64,000 nucleotides of DNA from Axinella damicornis (taxonomy: Eukaryota > Porifera > Demospongiae > Axinellida > Axinellidae), in the NCBI GenBank assembly GCA_963931865.1, contig OZ007512.1:2089950-2153949 (forward strand), read 5' to 3'. The number at the start of each line of letters is the position of its first letter. Positions within the stretch are counted from its first letter, which is position 1. A program made the position numbers and the translations under genes. Below the pieces are notes generated by a model. The model did no database searches. It was not told where the DNA came from and worked only from the letters and a program-made list of their open reading frames with translations. Positions 42,628 to 53,800 of the stretch are shown piece by piece.

Positions 42628-45300
42628 CTTGACTGGGCGTCTTCTTCCTGTACGCTTGGAAGAGGGCCCTGTAGTCAAATAACTCACTCTCCTTGAAGAG
42701 AGCAATGCGCAGGCAGAGTGGTTCTCCAGGGTCACTTCCACCACTCGGGCATCCTTTGTCACTGCATCAGGACGTACAAGAAACAGCTGCAGCTGGACAT
42801 GAGTGGGGAGCTGATCACTAGCTGGCTGTTGGCTGCTAGCAGGCTGCTGGTCAGAGGTAGGCTGGACACTACCGGGCTGCTGGTCAGAGGTGGGCTGGAC
42901 ACTACCGGGCTGCTGGTCAGAGGTGGGCTGGACACTACCGGGCTGCTGGTCAGAGGTGGGCTGGACACTACCGGGCTGCTGGTCATGCGTGAGGAACATC
43001 ACAGGGAATATAGACTCCAGCTGCTGTTGAGCAGACCCTCTATTATCGAGAAATTTCCTCAGATTGTTCTCAGAGGAGAAGGAGATTGGGAACAGAGGCA
43101 CTTCCTCGCAGTGGACATCACCAACTTGAGAGATCCCACGAGTCTTCACCACCTCTTCCAGGGAGGCTCGGACGGAGTGGAAGGGGAGACTGAGGCTGGG
43201 GTAGCGGCAGCTGAGGGTGAGTTCTCCGTCATTGGAGCACCCAACTTGAGCGGGTTGGCCGTTGATGGTGACTAGTGTTCTCAGCAGGAAGAAGCTGCTG
43301 TAGTAGGTGGTGTGGGGAGATAGGCGGAGAGGACTTGCTAACATTATGGCACAAGACAGTGACTCTTCAGAGGTCAAGGCTGATTGTGTGAGCTGTGCCT
43401 CCTAGTATATTTGCTCGTAGATACAGTGATACGGAATGTTCCACAGCCTACAGATCGAAAGTGCAATATTGGGAAAAACAGCCAAGGTTAATACAAAAGC
43501 AACATTGTCTATTCGTAACAGCATAGTAAATAACAATTATGCAGCCAATTTTTAAAAGGCGCTAGTAATTCCGCTGACTCTGTCATGATCTGCAAGATGC
43601 CAAGAAGTGGGGAAGCAACGTACCTTGGTTCCACTTTTCCTACTCGCTCTGTAAGACTTATTTCTGGCGATTAGGTAAACAACGATCAGCCCCACCCACC
43701 TTTAGAGCACGCTTTCTAATTAACCGTTAGTTTACATTCGATAATCAAAAAAAAACAAACCGGAAATAAACATGGATCGACCACCGGGGAGTGCGCCGGC
43801 GCGAATTTTTTTTTTGGACGTACTGCAGTTTTCATGAACCTTGCAAAGTGGAGACGGTAAACGCAAAACGGTTACACAATAATTCAATCAGCAAATTTGC
43901 ATGCCAAGTGCATGAAACCATTCAAGTCGATCTCTATCACTGAGAGCAGCGACCAAACTCCTTAGCTAGCTGTTAGTAGAGTGTGTAACAAGAGTACTAT
44001 ACTGATCTGACCCTGTATGCATGTACCTAACGTTCTCCGTTTACCGTCTCCAAGTTGCAAGGTTCATGAAAACTGCAGTACTTTCGACTTAGTCTCTGGC
44101 AGATCCACCAACTACGCATGCGCAGATTAGTACGACACACCCCCATAAGCACATGGTGGGGCAAAGTATACACACAGGACTGTCCTGAGAAGGAAAGCAG
44201 AGAAGGAACGCTGAACAACTGCTGACAAAGCTGTAAACAGAAGCGATGAAGCTGTCATGAGGTACAGAGATGGATATAATATTATTACATGGATTTCCCG
44301 CCATTTCTGTTCCAAAGTACTACTGTACTGACATTTATCAGGGTTCAAATCACTCTATCGACTGGTAGTTGAGTCCGGTAGATAAGTCTGCATTCGCTGA
44401 TATTGTCAGTGATGCTGCATATTATATTGTGCTCAGTAGTCTAACAAGCTAGCCCTTCGCTTTCTCCAGCGCGCGATCGCTTTCAGTATGCGTGCGCGGA
44501 GAAGGAAGGTCTAGAAACTTTGGACCATTTTACTCGGTACGAAAGAATGCAATTAAGCTTACATCATGTCCATTTACGTCATAATATTCCAATTAGTGCA
44601 ACTGCAGTCAGTCGATTCCGGCCCGCTAAACTCGTTGGCTGTTTGTACGTCTGTCTGTTTGGTCGTTGTGCAGGAGAACAGCAATCGCAGGCAACTTCAG
44701 ACAGTCCTCAACGCTTGTACTGAGCGATTTGAAAGATCACCACGTGACAGCTGCAATCTGATTGGCTCTACCCGATTTCGAGTAGAGCCCAAGCAAAGTG
44801 GTCCAAAGTTTCTAGACCCTCCTTTTCCCCGTGCGGTCGCGTGAGTCGATCCGTGCTGGGGAAAATTCGAGGGGCTAGCCCGCTAGACTATTGTGCTCAG
44901 TATACAATAATGTAGTTGAAGTATAGTCTCAGTCACCACACTCGCGCACAGCGGAGGAATCTGGTCGACTGCCCATATACGACTTGTTCTGAGGTGGCTG
45001 ATAAGTAGCTGTGAACCACAGTGCTTCCATATACGGTGTTTTTTCCCAGGCGTTAAGTACACTACCCGCAAGCAGATTACTAAAGTATAGAGAAGTGCTG
45101 TGGTTTCCACCTGTTTAGTGTCAGAACAAGTCGTATGTCGTCGACTAGCCTCGGCCTTCAATCGCCGGGGGAAGGCCTGGTATACACTGTTTGCGCATGC
45201 GTTTAATTTCCCCAAAAATCAGGATATCTCGGTATTCTTCCGTGAAACGATGACGTCTACGTTTACATTCCTAGAAGAACCGCCACAAAGAGTAGCAATC

Positions 45301-45600
45301 ATGGCATGCAAAAGTTCCGGTGGTAGTAGTTTCTCTGAGGCTCTTTCCTATGCTTTGCGAAGGCTGAAAATGACACTAATTACTGTGAAAGAAGAGCAGC
45401 GCTCCTCCATGAGACCTGTGTACGAAGGCAGCGACGTGTTCGTGTGGCTAGCTACCTACTGGCTATGGCAAGAGCCTGTGCTACCAAGCGCTCCCTTTCC
45501 TCATGGACTAGCTACAAGAAGGGACTTGTAGACAGTGGAAAGAGCTGTGGTGTGCTTGTTGTGAGCCCTTTGATCGCTCTCGTGCACGCGTACGTGGGTG
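45301..45600 (+). pseudogene. RecQ-like DNA helicase fragment in the inserted element
   Basis: The plus strand reads MACKSSGGSSFSEALSYALR, then MRPVYEGSDVFVWL. A 4-nt duplication (CTAGCTAC) then shifts frame, and the Walker A part (PTGYGKS) plus a motif Ia/II-leading segment (VSPLIAL) follow in the next frame before the match ends. RecQ helicases unwind DNA 3'-5'; similar single-domain copies are often carried by invertebrate repeats. Dead by frameshift and truncation. Confidence 0.6.
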
Positions 45601-46200
45601 TGTAATGTGATCGGTTAAACCCAACCCATTCGCAAACGTTGACCAAACTCCTCTGCCGTGAGTGAAAGTCTGGTACCAGACTAAGCTAAGTAAGTCGCCT
45701 GAAGTCTGTACTGTATTTTGGGATGCATTATTTGAAAGTACAGAGCAGCCTTCTCCATGGAGAACTTGAATCGTAGAGCAAACGAAATTACTGTGTATGT
45801 GACCTTGTCACACTGCCACTCCCTCTAGTCGGTGCTAAAGCACCCCACCTATAGCTAATAGTAAAAAGTTGGAGGGGGGTGATGGCGAATCCACATGCAT
45901 AGTTGTGCATGCCTCAGGGATATCGATATACTGTGCAAATGTATCACAACCTACGTGGGGCACCCCTTTCAGAATGTTATACTCCATTCTAGCTGATTCA
46001 TTTTCTTCATCTTTACACAGATGGCTTGTTGACTGGCACCAATCTACTAGCTACCTGGAGTACGACGTAAAGCAGCAAGCAGCGTTTTGGCCAGTGTGGG
46101 TGGCTGAAGAAATTGAAGATGCATATAGGACTGTTTGCAAACACTTTGATTGAGCCCATCATGTGTACATGAGCATGGTAGTAGCTGTATACTGATGCAG

Positions 46201-46292
46201 TAGCCTCGTACCCAGTCCCACGCCCAGCTTTTCGTCGCTGCTTAGTACGGTAAAGCGGGGAAAAGCTGGGCGTGGGACTGGGAACGAGGCTA
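46201..46292. mobile_element. Foldback element of the TAGCCTCGTTCCC family
   Basis: TAGCCTCGTACCCAGTCCCA pairs with TGGGACTGGGAACGAGGCTA around a CGCCCAGCTTTTCGTCGC/AAAAGCTGGGCG core. Confidence 0.8.
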
Positions 46293-46756
46293 CTGATGCA
46301 GTACAAAAAACTAAATAGACAAATGAATGGCTAAGGTAGTTGAGGGGTTCCAAGTTTAGTTTGGGGTCCAGGCCAAGTTCATGGGGACTCAGCAAACACC
46401 AGCTCCTTCTGTCTCTGCTACCAAACACTCGTCCGCTCCAAGCTCCTTGTGCTGCACGTTCAAATTGCAAATTTGTGGGTGTGGTTAGGGTTGGGTTACG
46501 GTTTAGCGCATGCGTAGTTGATGGATCTGCCAGAGACTAAGTCGAAAGTACGTCCAAAAAAAAAATTCGCCCGGGGAGTAGCCTAAACATGCAGACTGAT
46601 GCATCTGATCCGTGCATGGTGCATCTTCAGACCGTATGCTCTGTGCTGCGTTGATCGACCGCTACTGGTATCTATCACTGTCAATTAGCGGATTCAACTT
46701 CTTAAGGTAGGAAGCACGGCATCGGCGAAATCGCGCAATTTTGCTCATGAATAATT

Positions 46757-46860
46757 AATGAGATGACGTCACTCGCATACGGTTATTTAGAGTTATTCAT
46801 CTGTTTACGTTTCCCATGGCGGCAACCGGAATAAACAAGGGGGGCTTCTCTCTTTGATGC
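46757..46860 (+). promoter_or_regulatory. Possible promoter with CRE-like TGACGTCA
   Basis: GAGATGACGTCACTCG is followed about 50 bp later by ATGGCGGCAACCGGAATAAA. It could be the 5' region of NAF1, which runs rightwards, but no exon joins it to the NAF1 exons at 50 kb. Weak call. Confidence 0.25.
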
Positions 46861-47112
46861 GGCTAGCGGCCCTTTCAAGTTTCAAATCGGCACTCTGATG
46901 TGGCCGTGCGGTACTTTGAAGATCTGTTCGAACACTTTTTTTATTTTTATTTTTTTAAGTAAAGAGCTATTCTGGCTTATTGAATGTAGCGATGGGCTAT
47001 CTGAGTGTGAATAGCTAGGTGGAGTGAGCAGGAATGTTTGTGGGTCTGCTGAAGTGGCCGAAGAACAGCCTGGAAAGTGAACAGCCTCCGACAGCTCCCT
47101 GGCCAAGGTACT

Positions 47113-47706
47113 CTAGAGAGTTGACCTTTCGGCATTACAGGCCCCGCCCATTTTCGTGTTAGGGCGAATTTGGCTGGTTTGGTAGCTGGACTGGGCTGGT
47201 GAGAGGGAGTAGATGTGTGGCCAAAACTCTGTAACCGAGAGGTGAACGTGGAAAAGCATCCCTAGTTTTGCAGGGGGTAGGTTGACCTTTTGGAAACTGG
47301 CCTTGGCTTGAGTCGGTTTTAGTCGGTGTGCGTGGAATTTTTTTTGAAAGCCTAGGGTAGCCAAACCTCTGTTTTTGAGGGTGGCAGTGAGTTTTGGGCT
47401 GTAGCCTGCAAGTGAGGAGAGCAGGTGGTAAATCCATCCGTAGTTTTGGGGCCTGTTTTGTGTGTGTATTGATGATGGGGTCAGAGTGTGGGTGGGGCCT
47501 TGGAGAGGGTCCAAATTTTCAGTTTTGTAGAGGGCCTTAAAATTGAGTTTTAGGGCATTTTCAAGCAGAGGGAGCAGTTTGATGCAAAGTATTGCTGAAA
47601 CTTGTGTACGCTTTGATGCTGCCCATTTATCCATCCACTTGGTTTCGGAGATCGCGGTACCCATGTTTACTACCTTAACACGGCAAGTGCGCAGAGGCAA
47701 GTGCAT
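47113..47706 (-). other. Unidentified 197-codon open frame in repeat-like sequence
   Basis: An uninterrupted minus-strand frame. The plus-strand words GAGGTGAACGTGGAAAAGCAT and GGTTGACCTTTTGGAAACTG recur in degraded form at 24868-24990 (GAGGTGAGCGTGGAAAAGCA), so the region belongs to a dispersed repeat. The protein resembles nothing known; coding status is uncertain. Confidence 0.25.
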
Positions 47707-48074
47707 AATTTAGAGTTAGTCTATCGAGCTAGACCAATATTCTCTCGCTTTCCGGAAGTTGGGGGCGGATAAAGGTACGTCGGGGTAATTTCGGTCACGG
47801 TTTATTTCCGGTCACTTAGTAGAGAAGGGCTTCTCTATTCTAAAAGGTACGTTTTCAGCCAAAACTATGGTGCTGTGCAGATAGAGGCAACACTCAGCTA
47901 TAACATATCTGTCGGCAAAATGGAGACCTTGCGTCCTTTGCGCGTATCTGCAAGTGACCGGAAATACCTGGTGACTGAAATTACCCGGACTTGCCTTAGA
48001 TAATTTCTGTGTGGAGGGTAATGTATGCTTGCATGTTTCAATATATAGTAACCCATTCTCTTGCAAGCCAGACA

Positions 48075-48355
48075 GTGGTGACACACCCACTCTTGACAGT
48101 GGTGACACACCCACTCTTGACAGTGGTGACACACCGACTCTTGAACTCAGACCAGCCTTGCTCCCAGCCGCCCCACCCGTGAGGAAGACAGTGGGCGTGG
48201 CAGCCTTGCTCCCAGCCGCCCCACCGATGAGGAAGACAGTGAGCATGGCAGCCTTGCTCCCAGCCACCCCACCCATGAGGAGGACAGTGGGCGTGGCAGC
48301 CTTGCTCCCAGCCGCCCCACCCGTGAGGAAGACAGTGAGCATGGCAGCCTGAACC
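48075..48355. repeat. Two adjacent minisatellites (23-bp and 48-bp units)
   Basis: GACAGTGGTGACACACC is repeated three times (48073-48140), then four 48-bp units with CAGCCTTGCTCCCAGCC(G/A)CC (48152-48350). The 48-bp repeat is shared with 33480-33600. Confidence 0.85.
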
Positions 48356-48589
48356 ATTGGACCTCACAAACTGTTTCCTCTCCAGCTGGCTAGTCTCATT
48401 CCCAGACCGACTACCAGCTGCCTGGCTATCAATAACTAAAACAATGACTGTCTTGCTAGTTAGTTAGTCTATCCTGTAACCGTGGCTGTGTGACTTGTAG
48501 AAGATGGAGTAATACAGCAAGCCACACCCACACCACACCACACTGAATATGGGGTCACAATCCTGGTCGCTGCTCTAAGTGTGGAGTGA

Positions 48590-48830
48590 CCACGCCTTGC
48601 ATGCTCTCTCCGGCTTCACTCCACGCAGTTCAAAGGTCAAGTGTGCATGCTCTCTCCGGCTTCACTCCACACAGTTCAAAGGTCAAGTGTGCAAAGAACG
48701 TGGAGTGAGAGAGAGCCTGGGAACGAAGCTGTCCTCTCACTGTTGGCAGCTTGATGTGCATCAAGTGGGTCTACTGAATCCGATTGATCTGTCTTCCTCT
48801 CCTCTGCCAGAGTTGAGTTCTCACCCCTTC
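48590..48830. repeat. Segment duplicated from or with 33770-33990
   Basis: TTCAAAGGTCAAGTGTGCAT units followed by TTGGCAGCTTGATGTGCATC and CTGCCAGAGTTGAGTTCTC match the region right of copy A. This supports unit B and unit A sharing their right-hand flank. Confidence 0.7.
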
Positions 48831-49340
48831 CCTACCTCCTTTATTTTCCTTCCTCCCCAACAAAATTCAACCTACTGCAAAACAGACATCATCGGAATGC
48901 GCAATTTGTGCTGATCACAATGGTGCAAATGCCAGCTTCATATTTCCTTCCTAGCCCAATATACCTAGCATAGTACATAGCCCAATATTTGGCCTGATTC
49001 CTTCTCTGTGTATCCAATGTTGGAAGAAAGACTCATTATATCTTGGCACGAGAACGAGATATGAAGCTGGGGATTGTGCCATTGTGATCAGCATGAAAAC
49101 AGCTTTCAAATGATGTCCTAAAATTGGTCGGTCACATTTTTGCCAAAAATCACACTCGACCAAAGGCTATATATAATCCATGGTTTTTCATGATTTTGGG
49201 TCAAAATTCAACCTACAGCAAAACTGACATCATTGGAATGTTCCATTCATGCTGATCACAGTGGTGCAAATCCCAGCTTCATATCTCATTCCTAGCCCAA
49301 GATACCTAGTACATAAGTGTGCTACATACAGCTGCATGCC

Positions 49341-49441
49341 TAGCCTCATTCCCAGGCCTTCTAGACCACCAGTTTTTGATCACTTGCAGTATTTTTGAAT
49401 ACTGTAAAACTGGAGGTGTAGAAGGCCTAGGAACGAGGCTA
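49341..49441. mobile_element. Foldback element of the TAGCCTCRTTCCC family
   Basis: TAGCCTCATTCCCAGGCC pairs with GGCCTAGGAACGAGGCTA; inner arms CACCAGTTTTTGA-like and AAAACTGGAGGTG pair. Same subtype as 31442-31533. Confidence 0.75.
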
Positions 49442-49671
49442 TGCTTGCCCCCAGGACTCCTTCCACAACAGAACTTAGTGGCATACATGTAGCAAACAAG
49501 ACAAAACTTCCATCTTTGCTGGCCTCACTGTGTATCCTTGGTGTGCTGTCGTTCACCAGGAGTGCTAATTTGATTCATTGTTTTATTTTGGGCAGGAAGG
49601 CACATCAGTCTCCCTACAGAACAGGAGTGCTGTTTCTGCCAATTTTAGCCCTTATCAAGGAAGACAGCTAG

Positions 49672-49808
49672 CCGGCCTACCCCGTTCTTTCTGTTCTTCA
49701 GTTTGCGTTGACAATAATACACGGATGCGGAAGAGCGGCGAAGAATGCCGTGCCGCCCTTCCATCAACAGAACAGAAAACAAAAACGGGGTAGGCCTTGC
49801 AACGAGAG
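49672..49808. mobile_element. Foldback element, subtype of 22091-22228
   Basis: GCCGGCCTACCCCGTTC pairs with ACGGGGTAGGCC. The core holds TTGCGTTGACAATAATACAC. The outer TAGCCTCGTTCCC ends are degraded. Confidence 0.6.
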
Positions 49809-50036
49809 TTGTGAGACAGCTGTCTTCCCAAAAAAGCGCAATGGTCCCAATCTGAGATCTCAAGATTCACTGCACAATCTCGAGACTGGCACGCAACTCC
49901 CGGATTCCGAGAATGTGCAGCGCAATCTCAAGATTGCACAAATTCCTAATTTGCGCAGACCCTATGGTTATGATTATAATGACAGAATTAGGGGGAATGG
50001 CAGGTTAGGACGGAGTGTTACTGTCATCATATCAGT

Positions 50037-53000
50037 ATGCACTGCAGACAGTGGACTACTTGTCTCCCAGGTCTTTGAGACGTTCGGCCCAGTGAAGAAG
50101 CCGTACCATTCCATCCGTGTCAACTCCCCGGATCATGTGACCTCTCCGGGACTGACCCCCAACACCGTAGTCTATGTTGTTGCTGGCAACCTTGAAATGA
50201 CGAGATACGTCTTCACAGAGAAGCTGATGAGGTAGCACCCTCTCTCTCCCCTTTACCCCTCTTTCCTTCCCGCCCCCTCCTCCCTCTCCCTCACACCCTC
50301 ACGCTCTGCTAGCTGTGACCCTGTCCCCTCCTCCCTTTCCCTCACACCCTCACACTCTACTAGCTGTGACCCTGTCCCCTCCCTAGCTCTCCCTCACACC
50401 CTCACATTTGAATCCCTTCGTTGCTCCTTTACCACCCCACACTCTCCTCACACACTCTCCTCCTCCCTGACACCATCGTCACACCCTCACCCCACTCTCT
50501 CCACAACACACTCTCCTCCCTCTCCTCACACCCTCACACCCTCACACCCTCACATCTTCATTCCTCACACCTACACTCTCCACACTGCAGCCAGAGGGTA
50601 TCTGACTCATCGTGGAAAGATGATTCAGAAATCCCAGCAGAGGTACGTGTGTGGAGTGTGAGATGTGACGTGTGAGGGGTGAGATGTGACATATGTGTGA
50701 GGTGTGTCAGATATGATTGTGTGGTGAGATGTGGGGTACGTGTGAGGAATGAGGTATAATATGATGTGTGCGTGGTGTGAAATGTGAGGTGTGTGAGATG
50801 TGAGATGCATTCATAGTGCATGGTGTGAGATGTGAGGTGTGTGAGATGTGAGATGCACGGTATTATTACAGTGACAGTATAAGGACGATGTTCTGCTATA
50901 TAGTAGGGCTGTGCGATAATCGTAATTTATCGTGATAAAGATATCAATTATCGTGTGACATTTTAGTTCTTAATGGCATAACAACCTTGCTGTTTCCTGT
51001 GAAGAACATGCTAACCACTGCCACTAAGATGTGTTCTATATGGTACAGGACTAGCCATGTCAATTCTGGAAAAGGGCACATTAATGTTGTCACGTTTGTA
51101 GTAGTTCCCATACTGCGCCCATGCATGCAGGCCTACTACATAGGCCTCTATGCAGACTAGTAGTTCCCATACTGCGCCCATGCAGGCCTACTATATAGGC
51201 CTCTATGCAGACTAGTAGTTCCCATACTGCGCCCATGCAGACCTACTATATAGGCCTCTATGCAGACTAGTAGTTCTCATACTTCGCCCATGCAGGCCTA
51301 CTATATAGGCCTCTATGCAGACTAGTAGTTCCCATACTGTGCCCATGCAGGCCTACTATATAGGCCTCTATGCAGACTAGTAGTTCTCATACTTCGCCCA
51401 TGCAGGCCTACTATATAGGCCTCTATGCAGACTAGTAGTTCTCATACTTCGCCCATGCAGGCCTACTATATAGGCCTCTATGCAGACTAGTAGTTCCCAT
51501 ACTGTGCCCATGCAGGCCTACTATATAGGCCTCTATGCAGACTAGTAGTTCTCATACTTCGCCCATGCAAAGGAAAGGACATGTTAATGTTGTCATGTTG
51601 TAGTGGTTCCCATGGATACTTTGCCCATGCAGGCCTACCATAATATGCCTCTATCAAAGGGCACGGTGACACATACATTTATACACATTGTGTGTTACAC
51701 ACAAAACACATACACACACTCACAGTTCCAGGAGTTCTCCGACGATGAAGCTGAGGCTAAATCTCGTGACCAGAAGCACGGAGGAAGAAAGTAAGTTTGT
51801 TAATCTCTTTGTCTTGTCTGGCCACTCAACTGCATAATACAGCATCACTTTGTATGTCTGTAACATTAAGTGAAGCAGAAGTAACTTTGTACGTGCTTAG
51901 TGGAAGAACAGCATTGCGCTCATGTTGATTCCCACATTGCTTGTTCCTTTCTTCCTCCCTCGTCTTCTCCCTCCTCCTCCCTTCCCATGCATTCTCCCCT
52001 CCCTACCTCCTCCTCTCCTCTTCCTCTCCTCTTCCTATCCTCCTTCCCTCCCCCTTCTCTTCACTTACCCTCTCCACAAACACCCCCACACAGAAGAAAA
52101 CTAAATGCCTCCAACCACCCTCACGTACCACATGGAAACCAGCACAGAAGTGCCACATCCCATGTTCAACCGAACACCAGACCGTTCTTTGAACGACCTC
52201 CCCGGCCCCACAGAGCCCCCTCGACGATCCCCCCGGTCATACCACAGCAGGGAGATTACCCTACTCTTCCTCCGTACTTCATTGGGCAGCTGCCTCCTGG
52301 AGGGTTCCCACCAGCTCTCCCCTACTACCAACAACCATATGGACCTCCTCTACAGGTAGTAGCCATGGCAACAGTGCACACTTGGGGGGGGGGGGGGGGG
52401 GGGGGGGGGGTGAGGAATTGGGAATTGGCCCAGGAGTAGGTGCGGGCATCAAAGTAGATCACTATTCTGGGTTAACCAACCAGAAAGGACACATTAGAGA
52501 GGCACAGGCCCTTACATGTAGCTAGGCCTGGCGAGAACACAACCTGTGCCAGGCATTTGACCCGGTGGATCATGAAGGTCACTGACCTAGGGACCCACAG
52601 GAAAATTCCGGAACCTTACAAACCGACTTCTGACTTGTAAGCTCTGGAACCGTGCTAAAGTGGCGGGCAAGCAATGGTATGCGTGACTGCGCAATTTTTG
52701 AGGCGTGGTTTCTGATTCACCACTCTCGAGTGCACCAGCAGCAGTACAAGCCATCCAAGATGTCATACCACCATCCCCCTTCCAAGGCTGTTGGTTGACA
52801 CCGTGCCGAGTTGCATGAGAGCTACTTTGTACATACTTCGTACACATGATGACAACGCCAGCTGTAAATCTCCAATGCTCTCATCCACTCTCAGCTCTGG
52901 CAGCTGGTTTCAGTATTACTAGTCTAATTACTTTGTATCACTATTTGCAACATGTTTCCCCTCCCCAGGCTCCGCCCACCTACTACTTCCCCCTCTACGA

Positions 53001-53037
53001 GCTGACATGTTCCCTAGAGGTGTTCCTCCTCCCGTGA
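50037..53037 (+). CDS. NAF1: NAF1, H/ACA snoRNP assembly factor (3' exons)
   Basis: NAF1 escorts dyskerin and H/ACA RNAs in the nucleus and is replaced by GAR1 in the mature snoRNP. Exons placed: about 50037-50231, 50591-50642, 51726-51790, 52094-52355, 52969-53037, in phase throughout. The GAR1-like core reads VFETFGPVKKPYHSIRVNSP, then TRYVFTEKLM; the family signature continues with SDSSWKDDSEIPAE and FQEFSDDEAEAKSRDQKHGG. The Pro-rich tail is PPYFIGQLPPGGFPPALPYY and the end APPTYYFPLYELTCSLEVFL before a TGA at 53035. The first exon's acceptor could instead be at 50048. The N-terminal acidic exons were not found upstream. An alternative frame of the last exon (DMFPRGVPPPVMLPPHPH) also looks Pro-rich, so the exact C-terminus is open. 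Exons of this gene recur in the neighbouring array units. Confidence 0.85.
50645..50865. repeat. GT-rich low-complexity repeat in NAF1 intron
   Basis: Irregular GTGTGAGATGTGAGGT words. The open frames on the other strand (Thr/His-rich) are by-products. Confidence 0.75.
51105..51565. repeat. 55-bp minisatellite in a NAF1 intron, about eight units
   Basis: Units ACTAGTAGTT(C/T)(C/T)CATACT, GCCCATGCAGGCCTACTA, TATAGGCCTCTATGCAG repeat every 55 bp (starts 51156, 51211, 51266, 51321, 51376, 51431, 51486, 51541). Units are highly similar; CCCATACTGCG and CTCATACTTCG variants alternate. Contains the palindrome TATATAGGCCT-like core. Confidence 0.9.
52384..52410. repeat. Poly-G run in NAF1 intron
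   Basis: A G homopolymer after CACACTTGG; the matching duplicate at 60809-60828 also has one, so the run predates that duplication. Confidence 0.85.
52655..52810. repeat. Repeat shared with 35160-35290
   Basis: GGTTTCTGATTCACCACTCT CGAGTGC and CTTCCAAGGCTGTTGG occur at both places. In minus sense a short frame ALESGESET is common to both. It is probably a dispersed element; no family was recognised. Confidence 0.5.
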
Positions 53038-53800
53038 TGCTTCCCCCACACCCCCACAGACCGTACCACACATCCTCCACTGTTTCCAGGACAACAGTCA
53101 CCATTTCATTGCATGAGTACATTATCAAATGACTTCCAATTTTCTGGTCTGTAACTGATTAATGTGAGAGGGGGTTTCCCCATATAATTATGTATTGACA
53201 CAAATCAATTTTTGATCAATGATCTGTACCTGTACAATAATAATAATTCATAACTAGAGGTGCTCATGCAGCAGAGCACGTACCCCGTGCGCAACTTTGA
53301 CTTGACAGCTATATATAGGCCTACCACCGAATCACCGATTATTCATACAGCATGCATGCGATGTCAGCATGCAGAATGAGATACCGTAAGTTGTGGCAGT
53401 AATGTTAGAAATTGGGTGTGGTCAAGTTGTATAAATTAGAAGCACGACTTTCACGCAGCTTTTCTCAGCCTTTCGAGTAGATCTCTGGTCTGTGAGTTAT
53501 GTAGACGCTAGTATTTTCTGAATTCTGGCACTTCTATCCTGAAATAAGCCTTCAACAAGGCCTTCACTGCTCAAACCGCGCTTAGACTGTGGACAGACTG
53601 ACACAAACCGATCACTCTACCCCTTGCTGCGCATGCGCACGGGGTAAATATTATGTATTAACTGGAAGAGGAATGGTGGCATTATGCATTAATGCATTTG
53701 CTACAATTGCCACAGATAATAGTATAGCACACACGAACTATCATAATAAGTAGCAGCTACATCATAGACAAACAATACTGATACATACTCATAATTATGT

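Larger units (their letters stand above)
37177..43377 (-). pseudogene. Copy B: Death-coiled coil-filamin-NHL gene, probably disabled
   Basis: Exons match copy A: 43377-42628, 41023-40766, 40183-40122, 40059-39466, 39311-38961, 38304-37177. Exons 2-6 are open and in phase. Exon 1 is damaged: the start ATG is TTG (GCCTTGACCTCT), and an extra 'GC' near 42706 (AGCAATGCGCAGG against AGCCATGCAGG) shifts the frame and replaces the conserved MALFKESEMF..WSLFQAY segment. The promoter block is also changed. Exon 1 has four Q/P/S repeats. A shorter product starting at an internal Met or from another promoter cannot be ruled out, since the rest shows no stops. Confidence 0.8.
43803..46568. mobile_element. 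2.8-kb composite insertion beside copy B, GTACGTCC inverted ends
   Basis: TTTTTTTTGGACGTAC-type sequence at 43803-43823 is answered by GTACGTCCAAAAAAAA at 46548-46568. Flanking sequence resumes the homology seen upstream of copy C (TGCA(C/T)CTTCAGACCGTATG), so the whole block is an insertion in unit B. It contains an inner inversion (43815-43866 against 44033-44085), another inverted-repeat element (about 44510-44825, GGTCTAGAAACTTTGGACC arms), a RecQ-like fragment and a foldback. Nested insertions are likely. Confidence 0.6.

Noticed and set aside
50558..50821. His/Thr-rich minus-strand frames
   Set aside because: By-product of GTGTGAGATG low-complexity sequence in a NAF1 intron.
51105..51565. 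CRISPR-like regular repeat
   Set aside because: Every base of the 55-bp period repeats; there are no spacers, so it is a minisatellite.
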